From contig CM032805.1 in assembly GCA_019155185.1 (NCBI GenBank), positions 1,113,501-1,177,500 of the forward strand: a stretch of 64,000 nt of DNA, in the 5' to 3' direction. Under the pieces are notes generated by a model. The model was not told where the DNA came from. It saw only the letters and a list, made by a program, of their open reading frames with translations, and searched no databases. Numbering within the stretch: the first letter of the stretch is position 1; every line of letters starts with the position of its first letter. A program made the position numbers and the translations under genes. Below, one piece after another: positions 1-10,665 of this stretch. The DNA comes from Beaufortia kweichowensis. Its lineage: Eukaryota > Chordata > Actinopteri > Cypriniformes > Gastromyzontidae.

Positions 1-1129
1 AGCAAAAAGAATTGATTTAACATTGAATCGATGATGAATAGGTTATTTCCAACACTGATTCATTGTTCTTTGCTATCTAGGAATGTAGTAATGTTTGACA
101 AACATGTTTCTAGTGACAGATTCTGTGTCAATTCTTTACTTCTTACTTGTTTCCATGAAAAAAAGTACAGAAAAAGATACGACAAGACAGTTAGAAAAAT
201 ATTTATTTAATAGGGAATTGTGAGAGCAGCACACTTGTCATGTATATTTTGGGCTTTTTAACTTTTTAAGAATTGTGGAGGCATCCCTAATGTAATATAA
301 TTAATTTCACAAAAAATAAAATAAAGTCTTTTAACCAAGGAAAATGCTTTTCTGTCATTAATCTCACCGTTTTTGTTTTTCTTGGGCTTCAGGTCAGAAC
401 ATACCTTGTTCTGAAAAATAGTTTTGTGCATCTTAAGTAATAATCTACTATATTTGAGAAAACAAGAAGGCAAATAAAAATACAATCACAGTGGCGGCTC
501 CTTTCTGCATTTGTTTCACAGAATTAAAATGTTGCAGTTATTTACAGATATATACCATCAAAGACCACATACAAACTTACAACCCCTGAAATGAGATCAC
601 AGACACAATCACATTAATGAAATACACCAACTCCCTTAATCGTAGATCGTTTACAAGTACTAACACATATTTACACACCAAAGGAAAAATAAAATCAGAA
701 AAGGTGCTCTTTAATCTTCTAAATATTGCATTTCTTAAGGTAGGAAGTAAATATACAATGGCTAGCGGATCATAAAAAGTAAATGTAATAATCAATGAGT
801 TAGTCTTTGTTTTTCAAATGTTCTTGTGAGCAGGTTGATGCACGAGTCATTTAATGTTCTTGAGAATCTTTTCGCCTCTGCAGAACATACAATTACTGAT
901 ACAATTTTACCTGTAAATATTACAAATCAGAACATGTTTACAACATTTGTCTGTGTTTACTGTTATGAGGGATTTTCAGGAAACGTGTCAAAACTTTTAG
1001 GATTTTAGAATAGGATTATTAAACAGAATGTCTGAATGATTGATTTAATACAGTGTTATCAGTGTGAGGTGTTATTGTGTTATCAGTCTGTGTTGATTGT
1101 GTGTCTGTGATGTCACTATGATGTCATCT
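1..1129. other. 3' flank or 3' UTR of the NLR gene; no gene recognised
   Basis: AT-rich sequence with no recognisable protein domain on either strand. If the candidate last exon at 1130-1151 is real, this is its 3' UTR on the minus strand; a minus-strand AATAAA lies at 207-202, which would give a UTR of about 0.9 kb. No B30.2/SPRY exon, which many fish NLRC3-like genes carry at the 3' end, could be found here. Confidence 0.3.
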
Positions 1130-1151
1130 TCATATTAACCATGGGCTGATA
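1130..1151 (-). CDS. candidate short terminal exon of the NLRC3-like gene
   Basis: On the minus strand a good acceptor (TTTTATTTTCAG) ends at 1152. The exon phase fits the donor of the last LRR exon at 2240: the two leftover bases TG plus T give Cys, then Ile-Ser-Pro-Trp-Leu-Ile and a TGA stop at 1132-1130. A short tail without a B30.2 domain is known in this family. The support is splice-site and phase logic only, so this is a weak prediction; another downstream exon outside the window could be the true end. Confidence 0.3.
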
Positions 1152-2239
1152 CTGAAAATAAAACACAAAAACAGTCACATAACAGAACATTATTATTATC
1201 AGATCAAGATAGATATCTGCACAGGTGAACACTTTTCAATTCTGGTAAATCTCAATCATCAGTCATGTAATCTAGTTTATTATCCTGTGGGTGAACTGTA
1301 AAGTGTTTGCTGTTGATCAGTGATGTCACACCTCACTACACTCAAACAGACTGTGACATCACAGGTGTGTGTTTACAGTCATTTAACAACTGCTTTAAAC
1401 ACGCGTGTGCAAGATATATCGTTTGCCATATTATCAATATTGTTGTTTTAAAGCAAAATCATATTATCCCGTATATCCAAATAGTCCCTTGCTTCAAATA
1501 CTGCACGTGTGCATTCTAAGCGTGATGTAGAAGCACATTGGATTGTGCTGTAAGTTATTTAACAGCTTATAAATGTTAATAGCATTTAAGCCAGAGATGC
1601 ACGCTACACAATGCCGGATACACACAATGTTACTCGAGGAGTTATTTAGTGTGAAGTCATTTCAGAAGAATAAATCCTTACTCGAGGAACGAGCTTTATT
1701 TAGTGTGAAGCGAGCCGGTCAACTCAGTATCAACAAAAAAGAGCAAGTCACTTAAAAATCAGAAGAATAAATCTTCTGTAAAATTAAAAGATCTTTCAGT
1801 GAGTTAATCTTTCAGTATTAACATTATAAACATGACTTTTTACACATAGATTCATTAAACAGTCATAAAAAAATAGTCATAAAAAATATCAAAGTACATA
1901 TTTTTGTCAATATTTCACACCTCTAAACACGACTTCTGTCTTCTGAAGTCACTTTTGTAAGTCATGTTTTACTCCAAAAAATATATTTTAATTCCAAATA
2001 TGTTCATCTGTCTGAGGTTCATATCAGAAGTTGATCATAAGCTTCAGATCTAACAGTTTAAAAATAACAAATGGCTTCAGTAGGTTGTAATATAGACACG
2101 TGTTAATTGTTCATATTAATTTGAATGATCTCTTGAATAAGTGGGTCTTGTGCTTCTCTCACAAAATGTAATTTCATTTATTTCTAATAAGCTTTTATAG
2201 TTAAACTGTTTTTTCAATATTTAAATGAGTTTTACTCAC
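1152..2239 (-). other. putative last intron of the NLR gene
   Basis: No coding or domain signal was seen. It contains an imperfect local direct repeat around 1629-1657 and 1678-1713 (shared TTACTCGAGGA and TTTAGTGTGAAG cores) and a 10-bp inverted repeat TGATGTCACA/TGTGACATCA at about 1320-1361, each half resembling a CRE/ATF half-site. Significance unknown. Confidence 0.3.
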
Positions 2240-2416
2240 CACACTGACTCCAGTTTATAATGTGGATCATCTTTTAGATCAGAGATCAGTTTCACTCCTG
2301 AATCTCCAAGATTATTATCAGACAGATTCAGATGTTTCAGGTGTGAGTTTGGGTTTGATCTCAGAGCTGAAGTCAAAGCAACACAACCTTCATCTGTGAT
2401 TTTACAACATCTCAAC
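2240..2416 (-). CDS. NLR LRR exon 6 (last LRR exon)
   Basis: A 177-bp exon between a CTACAG acceptor (G at 2417) and a GTGAGT donor (2239-2234). It encodes two ribonuclease-inhibitor-type LRRs with the core ITDEGCVALTSALRSNP followed by HLKHLNLSDNNLGDSG. Unlike the other copies, its end reads LKDDPHYKLES, a form typical of the last LRR exon in fish NLRC3-like genes; its donor also differs (GTGAGT, not GTAAG). The N-terminal variable residues are RCCK. The frame is open throughout. Confidence 0.8.
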
Positions 2417-2908
2417 CTGTAGAGAACAATAACACACACTTTACTCTCTCAGTTTGTCACACAAAACACAGTGTTTGATGTCCCAAACTACATGGAAATA
2501 TTAAAAGTCAGATATTATAACTCTTAATGCATCTAATTACTCTCTAATATAAACTGTTTTATCAGTTTGATTGTGATTAATAAATGATATTTATTTATAA
2601 AACTCTATAATTAACTCTGATGTACATTTTTGTGTTTAAGATGACAGTGTTTAAAGATCAATTGTAGTGATTTTATATAAACATTATTATTGTGTGTGTC
2701 AGACAGTGTCAATAAAATATTCATGTTTTTAATGATCTCTCTAAACACGACTCTTAAGAAAAAAAACCTGTTAATACACAATACCATCAAAGAGAGATTT
2801 GTGTTTGATTTGACTTTATATATCCTACAAATTCTAATGTTTCTTTTTTTAAACTGTTTGTGTTTAACTAAACCTCAGTGTATGTGACTATCAGAGAGAT
2901 GATCTTAC

Positions 2909-3085
2909 TCCAGTGTCTCCAGTTTACAATCAGGATTCTCCAGTACATCAGAGATCAGTTTCACTCCTGAATCTCCAAGATTATTATCAGACAGATTCAG
3001 ATGTTTCAGGTGTGAGTTTGGGTTTGATCTCAGAGCTGAAGTCAAAGCAACAAAACCTTCATCTGTGATATCACACCATCTCAAC
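2909..3085 (-). CDS. NLR LRR exon 5
   Basis: A 177-bp LRR exon with acceptor CTACAG and donor GTAAG (2908-2904). It encodes two RI-type LRRs; variable positions read RWCD at the start and SDNN in the central LxLxxN strand. It sits exactly 669 bp from the equivalent exons on both sides, with near-identical introns, so it arose by tandem duplication. The frame is open. Confidence 0.8.
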
Positions 3086-3577
3086 CTGTAGAGAACAATA
3101 ACACACACTTTACTCTCTCAGTTTGTCACACAAAACACAGTGTTTGATGTCCCAAACTACATAGAAATATTAAAAGACAGATATTATATCTCTTAATGCA
3201 TCTAATTACTCTCTAATATAAACTGTTTTATCAGTTTGACTGTGATTAATAAATGATATTTATTTATAAAACTCTATAATTAACTCTGATGTACATGTTT
3301 GTGTTTAAGATGACAGTGTTTAAAGATCAACTGTAGTGATTTTATATAAACATTATTATTGTGTGTGTCAGACAGTGTCAATAAAATATTCATGTTTTTA
3401 ATGATCTCTCTAAACACGACTCTTAAGAAAGAAAACCTGTTAATACACAATACCATCAAAGAGAGATTTGTGTTTGATTTGACTTTATATATCCTACAAA
3501 TTCTACTGTTTCTTTTTTTAAACTGTTTGTGTTTAACTAAACCTCAGTGTATGTGACTATCAGAGAGATGATCTTAC

Positions 3578-3754
3578 ACCAGTGTCTCCAGTTTACAATC
3601 AGGATTCTCCAGTACATCAGAGATCAGTTTCACTCCTGAATCTCCAAGATTATTACCAGTCAGATTCAGATGTTTCAGGTGTGAGTTTGGGTTTGATCTC
3701 AGAGCTGAAGGCAAAGCAACACAACCTTCATCTGTGATATCACAACTCCACAAC
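3578..3754 (-). CDS. NLR LRR exon 4
   Basis: A 177-bp LRR exon with CTACAG acceptor and GTAAG donor. Variable residues are WSCD at the start and TGNN in the LxLxxN segment; one scaffold change gives ALPSAL instead of ALTSAL, and the exon ends in Val instead of Glu. The intron upstream in transcription carries the first Tc1 element. The frame is open. Confidence 0.8.
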
Positions 3755-3841
3755 CTGTAGAGAACAATAACACACACTTTACTCTCTCAGTTTGTCACAC
3801 AAAACACAGTGTTTGATGTCCCAAACTACATAGAAATATTA

Positions 3842-5421
3842 AAAATCCGATTCCAAAAAAGTTGGGACACTGTACAAATTGTGAATAAAAAAGGAATTTA
3901 CAAATCTCATAAACTTATATTTTATTCACAATAGAATATATATAACATATCAAATGATATCTGAAATGGAGACATTTTGAAATGTCATGCCAAATATTGG
4001 CTCATTTTGGATTTCATGAGAGCTACACATTCCAAAAAAGTTGGGACAGGTAGCAATAAGAGGCCGGAAAAGTGAAATGTACATATAAGGAACAGCTGGA
4101 GGACCAATTTGCAACTTATTAGGTCAATTGGCAACATGATTGGGTATAAAAAGAGCCTCTCAGAGTGGCCGTGTCTCTCAGAAGTCAAGATGGGAGAGGA
4201 TCACCAATTCCCCCAATGCTGCGGCAAAAAATAGTGGAGCAATATCAGAAAGGAGTTTCTCAGAGAAAAATTGCAAAGAGTTTGAAGTTCTCATCATCTA
4301 CAGTGCATAATATCATCCAAAGATTCAGAGAATCTGGAACAATCTCTGTGCGTAAGGGTCAAGGCCAGAAAACCATACTGGATGCCCGTGATCTTCGGGC
4401 CATTAGACGGCACAGCATCACATACAGAAATGCTACTGTAATGGAAATCACAACATGGGCTCAGGAATACTTCCAGAAAACATTGTTGGTGAACACAATC
4501 CACCGTGCCATTCGCTGTTGCCGGCTAAAACTCTATAGGTCAAAAAAAGCCATATCTAAACATGATCCAGAAGCGCAGGGGTTTTCTCTGGGCCAAGGCT
4601 CATTTAAAATGGACTGTGGAAAAGTGGAAAACTGTTCTGTGGTCAGACGAATCCAAATTTGAAGTTCTTTTTGGAAAACTGGGACGCCATGTCATCCGGA
4701 CTAAAGAGGACAAGGACAACCCAAGCTGTTATCAGCGCTCAGTTCAGAAGCCTGCATCTCTGATGGTATGGGGTGGCATGAGTGCGTGTGGCACGGGCAG
4801 CTCACACATCTGGAAAGGCATCATCAATGCTGAAAGTTATATCCAAGTTCTAGAACAACATATGCTCCCATCCAGACGTCGTCTCTTTCAGGGAAGACCT
4901 TGCATTTTCCAACATGACAATGCTAGACCACATACTGCATTAATTACAACATCATGGCTGTGTAGAAGAAGGATCCGGGTACTGAAATGGCCAGCCTGCA
5001 GTCCAGATCTTTCACCCATAGAAAACATTTGGCGCATCATAAAGAGGAAGATGCGACAAAGAAGACCTAAGACAGTTGAGCAACTAGAAGCCTGTATTAG
5101 ACAAGAATGGGACAACATTCCTATTCCTAAACTTGAGCAACTTGTCTTCTCAGTCCCCAGACGTTTGCAGACTGTTAGAAAAAGAAGAGGGGATGCCACA
5201 CAGTGGTAAACATGGCCTTGTCCCAACTTTTTGAGATGTTTTGATGCCATGAATTTTAAAATCAACTTATTTTTCCCTTAAAATGATACATTTTCTCAGT
5301 TTAAACATTTCATATGTCATCTATGTTGTATTCTGAATAAAATATTGAAATTTGAAACTTCCACATCATTGCATTCTGGTTTTATTCACAATTTGTCCCA
5401 ACTTTTTTGGAATCGGGTTTG
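3842..5421 (+). mobile_element. Tc1-like DNA transposon, copy 1
   Basis: A 1,580-bp element flanked by TA duplications (3840-3841 and 5422-5423); the empty site is seen in sister introns. Terminal inverted repeats share CCGATTCCAAAAAAGTTGGG and a following AAATTGTGAATAAAA. It carries one transposase gene in plus orientation, opposite to the host NLR gene. Length, TA target and DD34E transposase place it in the Tc1 family. Confidence 0.93.
4190..5209 (+). pseudogene. Tc1 transposase, copy 1 (frameshifted)
   Basis: DD34E transposase that would bind the inverted repeats and cut and paste the element. The N-terminal half has a paired-like helix-turn-helix domain (KIVEQYQKGVSQRKIAKSL, then STVHNIIQRF). 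The C-terminal half has the catalytic residues: Asp in VLWSDES, Asp in QHDNARPH, and Glu in SPIENIW exactly 34 residues after that second Asp. The two halves are in different frames: an A-run after AGGTC has seven A where six would keep the frame (about 4541-4548). The ATG at 4190 is out of frame with the HTH by one base, a defect shared with copy 2; the first in-frame ATG is 4216. Not functional as it stands. Confidence 0.9.
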
Positions 5422-5574
5422 TAAAAGTCAGATATTATAACTCTTAATGCATCTAATTACTCTCTAATATAAACTGTTTGATCAGTTTGATTGTGATTAA
5501 TAAATGATATTTATTTATAAAACTATAATTAACTCTGATGTCCATTTTTGTGTTTAAGATGACAGTGTTTAAAA

Positions 5575-5778
5575 ACACACCTCTTCCACCAACACCTGAC
5601 ATCATAAAAACTCTTCTTTCCTCCACAGGTATTTATCTAGCACTGTGAAACATTGTAAACTTAGGAAAGCACTTCTTAGTACTATTGTTGCCGCTTCTGG
5701 TGTGTCGCTTCATTGTCTCCTATTATTTGTAAGTCGCTCTGGATAAAAGCGTCAGCTAAATGCCTAAATGTAAATGTA
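5575..5778 (+). mobile_element. SINE-like or LINE 3'-end fragment with L2-type tail
   Basis: Replaces about 130 bp of the intron in one LRR unit. It ends in AAGTCGCTCTGGATAAAAGC then GTCAGCTAAATG and TAAATGTAAT, which matches the stem-loop 3' tail (GGATA loop in a GTCGC/GCGTC stem) shared by fish L2-clade LINEs and the SINEs they mobilise. The 5' part was not recognised. The tail call is from family knowledge. Confidence 0.65.
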
Positions 5779-5913
5779 ATACACAATACCATGAAAGAGA
5801 GATTTGTGTTTGATTTGACTTTATATATCCTACAAATTCTAATGTTTCTTTTTTTAAACTGTTTGTGTTTAACTAAACCTCAGTGTATGTGACTATCAGA
5901 GAGATGATCTTAC

Positions 5914-6090
5914 TCCAGTGTCTCCAGTTTACAGTCAGGATTCTCCAGTACATCAGAGATCAGTTTCACTCCTGAATCTCCAAGATTATTAAAAGACAGA
6001 TTCAGATGTTTCAGGTGTGAGTTTGGGTTTGATCTCAGAGCTGAAGGCAAAGCAACACAACCTTCATCTGTGATATCACACCATCTCAAC
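5914..6090 (-). CDS. NLR LRR exon 3
   Basis: A 177-bp LRR exon with CTACAG acceptor and GTAAG donor. Variable residues are RWCD and SFNN. Its unit measures 669 bp once the inserted Tc1 element and its TA duplication are subtracted, matching the empty units. The frame is open. Confidence 0.8.
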
Positions 6091-6177
6091 CTGTAGAGAA
6101 CAATAACACACACTTTACTCTCTCAGTTTGTCACACAAAACACAGTGTTTGATGTCCCAAACTACATAGAAATATTA

Positions 6178-7762
6178 AAAATCCGATTCCAAAAAAGTTG
6201 GGACACTGTACAAATTGTGAATAAAAAAGGAATTTACAAATCTCATAAACTTATATTTTATTCACAATAGAATATAGATAACATATCAAATGTTATCTGA
6301 AAGTGAGACATTTTGAAATGTCATGCCAAATATTGGCTCATTTTGGATTTCATGAGAGCTACACATTCCAAAAAAGTTGGGACAGGTAGCAATAAGAGGC
6401 CGGAAAAGTGAAATGTACATATAAGGAACAGCTGGAGGACCAATTTGCAACTTATAAGGTCAATTGGCAACATGATTGGGTATAAAAAGAGCCTCTCAGA
6501 GTGGCCGTGTCTCTCAGAAGTCAAGATGGGAGAGGATCACCAATTCCCCCAATGCTGCGGCAAAAAATAGTGGAGCAATATCAGAAAGGAGTTTCTCAGA
6601 GAAAAATTGCAAAGAGTTTGAAGTTCTCATCATCTACAGTGCATAATATCATCCAAAGATTCAGAGAATCTGGAACAATCTCTGTGCGTAAGGGTCAAGG
6701 CCAGAAAACCATACTGGATGCCCGTGATCTTCGGGCCCTTAGACGGCACTGCATCACATACAGAAATGCTACTGTAATGGAAATCACAACATGGGCTCAG
6801 GAATACTTCCAGAAAACATTGTTGGTGAACAGAATCCACCGTGCCATTCAGCTGTTTGCATCGGCTAAAACTCTATAGGTCAAAAAGCCATATCTAAACA
6901 TGATCCAGAAGCGCAGGGGTTTTCTCTGGGCCAAGGCTCATTTTAAAATGGACTGTGGAAAAGTGGAAAACTGTTCTGTGGTCAGAGCTAATCCAAATTT
7001 GAAGTTCTTTTTGGAAAACTGGGACGCCATGTCATCCGGACTAAAGAGGACAAGGACAACCCAAGCTGTTATCAGCGCTCAGTTCAGAAGCCTGCATCTC
7101 TGATGGTATGGGGTGGCATGAGTGTGTGTGGCACGGGCAGCTCACACATCTGGAAAGGCACCATCAATGCTGAAAGTTATATCCAAGTTCTAGAACAACA
7201 TATGCTCCCATCCAGACGTCGTCTCTTTCAGGGAAGACCTTGCATTTTCCAACATGACAATGCTAGACCACATACTGCATTAATTACAACATCATGGCTG
7301 TGTAGAAGAAGGATCCGGGTACTGAAATGGCCAGCCTGCAGTCCAGATCTTTCACCCATAGAAAACATTTGGCGCATCATAAAGAGGAAGATGCAACAAA
7401 GAAGACCTAAGACAGTTGAGCAACTAGAAGCCTGTATTAGACAAGAATGGGACAACATTCCTATTCCTAAACTTGAGCAACTTGTCTTCTCAGTCCCCAG
7501 ACGTTTGCAGACTTTTATAAAAAGAAGAGGGGATGCCACACAGTGGTAAACATGGCCTTGTCCCAACTTTTTTGAGATGTTTTGATGCCATGAAATTTAA
7601 AATCAACTTATTTTTCCCTTAAAATGATACATTTTCTCAGTTTAAACATTTCATATGTCATCTATGTTGTATTCTGAATAAAATATTGAAATTTGAAACT
7701 TCCACATCATTGCATTCTGGTTTTATTCACAATTTGTCCCAACTTTTTTGGAATCGGGTTCG
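6178..7762 (+). mobile_element. Tc1-like DNA transposon, copy 2
   Basis: A 1,585-bp element nearly identical to the one at 3842-5421, with the same terminal inverted repeats and TA duplications at 6176-6177 and 7763-7764. It occupies the same TA of the duplicated intron as the other two copies, in the same orientation. Confidence 0.93.
6526..7549 (+). pseudogene. Tc1 transposase, copy 2 (several frameshifts)
   Basis: Same protein as copy 1, more damaged. The HTH half (6543-6878) is open, but the A-run after AGGTC has five A instead of six; an extra T near 6941 and a change at about 6986-6991 break the region with the first catalytic Asp; the frame is regained near 7103. The second Asp (HDNARPH) and the Glu (SPIENIW) are present. 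No intact transposase can be made. Confidence 0.88.
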
Positions 7763-8169
7763 TAAAAGTCAGATATTATAACTTTTAATGCATCTAATTA
7801 CTCTCTAATATAAACTGTTTGATCAGTTTGATTGTGATTAATAAATGATATTTATTTATAAAACTATAATTAACTCTGATGTCCATTTTTGTGTTTAAGA
7901 TGACAGTGTTTAAAGATCAATTGTAGTGATTTTATATAAACATTATTATTGTGTGTGTCAGACAGTGTCAATAAAATATTCCTGTTTTTTAATGATCTCT
8001 CTATTCATTGACTCTTAAAGAAAGAAAACCTGTTAATACACAATACCATCAAAGAGAGATTTGTGTTTGATTTGACTTTATATATCCTACAAATTCTAAT
8101 GTTTCTTTTTTAAACTGTTTGTGTTTAACTAAACCTCAGTGTATGTGACTATCAGAGAGATGATCTTAC

Positions 8170-8347
8170 TCCAGTGTCTCCAGTTTACAGTCAGGATTCT
8201 CCAGTACATCAGAGATCAGTTTCACTCCTGAATCTCCAAGATTATTACCAGACAGATTCAGATGTTTCAGGTGTGAGTTTGGGTTTGATCTCAGAGCTGA
8301 AGTCAAAGCAACACAACCTTCATCTGTGATTTACACACCATCTCAAC
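8170..8347 (-). pseudogene. NLR LRR exon 2, disrupted by a 1-base insertion
   Basis: Homologous to the other LRR exons with the same acceptor and donor, but 178 rather than 177 bp. Near the 5' end the sequence reads GTGTGTAAATCACAG where the sister exons read GTGTGATATCACAG. The result is a frame change and an early TGA within the ITDEG segment. Downstream codons, including the SGNN variable site, are otherwise intact. Either a real inactivating change in an exon that could be skipped without harm because it is phase-symmetric, or an assembly error. Confidence 0.75.
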
Positions 8348-8434
8348 CTGTAGAGAACAATAACACACACTTTACTCTCTCAGTTTGTCACACAAAACAC
8401 AGTGTTTGATGTCCCAAACTACATAGAAATATTA

Positions 8435-9895
8435 AAAATCCGATTTCAAAAAGTTGGGACACTGTACAAATTGTGAATATAAAGGGTTTGGTCATCATAA
8501 ACTTATATTTTATTCATCAAAATATAGATTTATTTCACAAATGTTATCTGAAAGTGAAAGTGAAATGTCTTGCCAAATAATGGCTCATACATTCATTTCA
8601 TGAGAGCTGATATATTTCAAAAGTTTAGGTAGCTTTTTTAAAGGGCGGAAAAGTGAAAGATTATAACTGATACAGCTGGAGGACCAAATCCCAAATTCAT
8701 TATCTCAATTGGCAACTGATTGTTGAAAAAGAGCCTCTCAGAAAACACAGTGGATCAACAAGTCAGATGGAGAGGATCACCAATTCCCCAATGCACGGCA
8801 AAAAATAGTGGAGCAATATCACACTGGAGTTTCTCAGAGAAAAATTGCAAAGAGTTTGAAGTTCTCATCATCTACAGTCATACTATCATCCAGAGATTCA
8901 GAGAATCTGGAACAATGATTTCGCGTGGGGAAATGCGGAAAATCATACTGGACTTTCATCAGAGAACATAACGGCACTGGATCACTCAGCAGCAGTCCTG
9001 TAATGGAAATCACAACATGGGCTCAGGAATACTTCAGAAAACATTGGCGGTGAACACAAACCGGAATGCTGTTGCCAGCTAAAACTCTATAGGTCAAAAA
9101 TGTCCATATCTAAACATGATCCAGAAGCGTGAGGGTTCTTCTGGGCCAAGGCTCATTTCCATGGACTGTGGAAAAGTGGTCCACTGTTTGTGTGGTCTCC
9201 GAACCAAATTTGAAGTTCTTTGTTGGAAAACAATCATGTCATCCGGACTAAAGAGGACAAGGACAACCCAAGCTGTTATCAGCTCAGTTGCAGAAGCCTG
9301 CACTCTGATGGTTTTCTACCACATCTTTCGGGCAGCTCACACATCTGGAAAGGCATCATCAATGCTGAAAGTTATATGCAAGTTCTTGGACACAGGCGAG
9401 CTCTTTCAGGGAAGACCTTGCATTTTCCAACATGACAATGCTAGACCACATTCTGCAATGACAACATCATTTGTGAAGAAGGCGGGTCCTGAAATGGCCA
9501 GCCTGGTGTCAGATCTTTCACCCATAGAAAACAATTTCAGTCTCTCCATGAAGATGTAGACCTAAGACAGTTGAGCAACTAGAACTGTATTAGAGATGGG
9601 ACAACATTCCTATTCCTAAACTTGAGCACTTGTCTTTTGAGTTCATTGCAGACTTTCATTACAGGGGGATGCCACACAGTTGAACCATTTCACTATATCC
9701 CAACTTTTTTGAGATTTTGATGCCATGAAATTTAAAATCAACTTAGTTTTCCCTTATAATGATCAAAATTTCTCAGTTTAAACATTTGATATGTCATCTA
9801 TGTCTGTATTCTGAAATGAATGTTGAAATTTGAAATCCACAAGTTGCATTCTGGTTTGAATCACAATTAGTGAACTTTTTTTGGAATCGGGTTTT
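8435..9895 (+). mobile_element. Tc1-like DNA transposon, copy 3 (strongly decayed)
   Basis: Same insertion site (TA at 8433-8434) and orientation as the other two copies, but about 120 bp shorter with many small deletions and substitutions spread over its length. Transposase pieces survive as short frames (8720-8971 and 9116-9559), with HDNARPH and LSPIEN still recognisable. The right end keeps TTGGAATCGGGTTT; the right TA is lost. Its flanking LRR unit is far better preserved than the element itself. Confidence 0.9.
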
Positions 9896-10292
9896 TGATG
9901 ATATTCTAATTTTAATGCATCTAATTACTCTCTATAAACTGTTTGATCAGTTTGATTGTGATTAATAAATGATATTTATTTATAAAACTCTATAATTAAC
10001 TCTGATGTCCATTTTGTGTTTAAGATGACAGTGTTTAAAGATCAATTGTAGTGATTTTATATAAACATTATTATTGTGTGTGTCAGACAGTGTCAATAAA
10101 ATATTCATGTTTTTAATGATCTCTCTAAACACGACTCTTAAGCAAGAAAACCTGTTAATACACAATACCATCAAAGAGAGATTTGTGTTTGATTTGACTT
10201 TATATATCCTACAAATTCTACTGTTTCTTTTTTTAAACTGTTTGTGTTTAACTAAACCTCAGTGTATGTGACTATCAGAGAGATGATCTTAC

Positions 10293-10469
10293 TCCAGTTT
10301 CTCCAGTTTACAGTCAGGATTCTCCAGTACATCAGAGATCAGTTTCACTCCTGAATCTCCAAGATTATTCACAGACAGATTCAGATGTTTCAGGTGTGAG
10401 TTTGGGTTTGATCTCAGAGCTGAAGTCAAAGCAACAAAACCTTCATCTGTGATATTACAATCACACAAC
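10293..10469 (-). CDS. NLR LRR exon 1
   Basis: First LRR exon after the NACHT exon, 177 bp, CTACAG acceptor and GTAAG donor. Variable residues are CDCN at the start and SVNN in the central strand, and the end reads LEKLE. The frame is open. Homology to the 669-bp unit ends just upstream, at about 10665. Confidence 0.8.
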
Positions 10470-10665
10470 CTGTAGAGAACAATAACACACACTTTACTCT
10501 CTCAGTTTGTCACACAAAACACAGTGTTTGATGTCCCAAACTACATAGAAATATTAAAAGTCAGATATTATAACTCTCAATGCATCTAATTACTCTCTAA
10601 TATAAACTGTTTTATCAGTTTGATTGTGATTAATAAATGATATTTATTTATAAAACTCTATAATT

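Larger units (their letters stand above)
2240..10665 (-). repeat. tandem array of six 669-bp LRR exon+intron units
   Basis: Equivalent exon ends lie at 2240, 2909, 3578, 5914, 8170 and 10293. The two empty spacings are exactly 669 bp, and the 5914-8169 unit is also 669 bp when its Tc1 insertion is removed. Introns are nearly identical, including the plus-strand stretch around 2690-2887 that recurs at 3359 and 10074. The unit starting at 3578 also carries a short retroposon that replaces about 130 bp of intron. Confidence 0.9.

Noticed and set aside
1..2239. B30.2/SPRY exon expected at the 3' end of some fish NLR genes
   Set aside because: No frame on the minus strand shows the domain's motifs, so this copy appears to lack it within the window.
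2690..2887. Plus-strand open frame of 65 codons repeated at 3359 and 10074
   Set aside because: It lies wholly in the tandem LRR intron and repeats only because the intron does; it has no start context or domain evidence.
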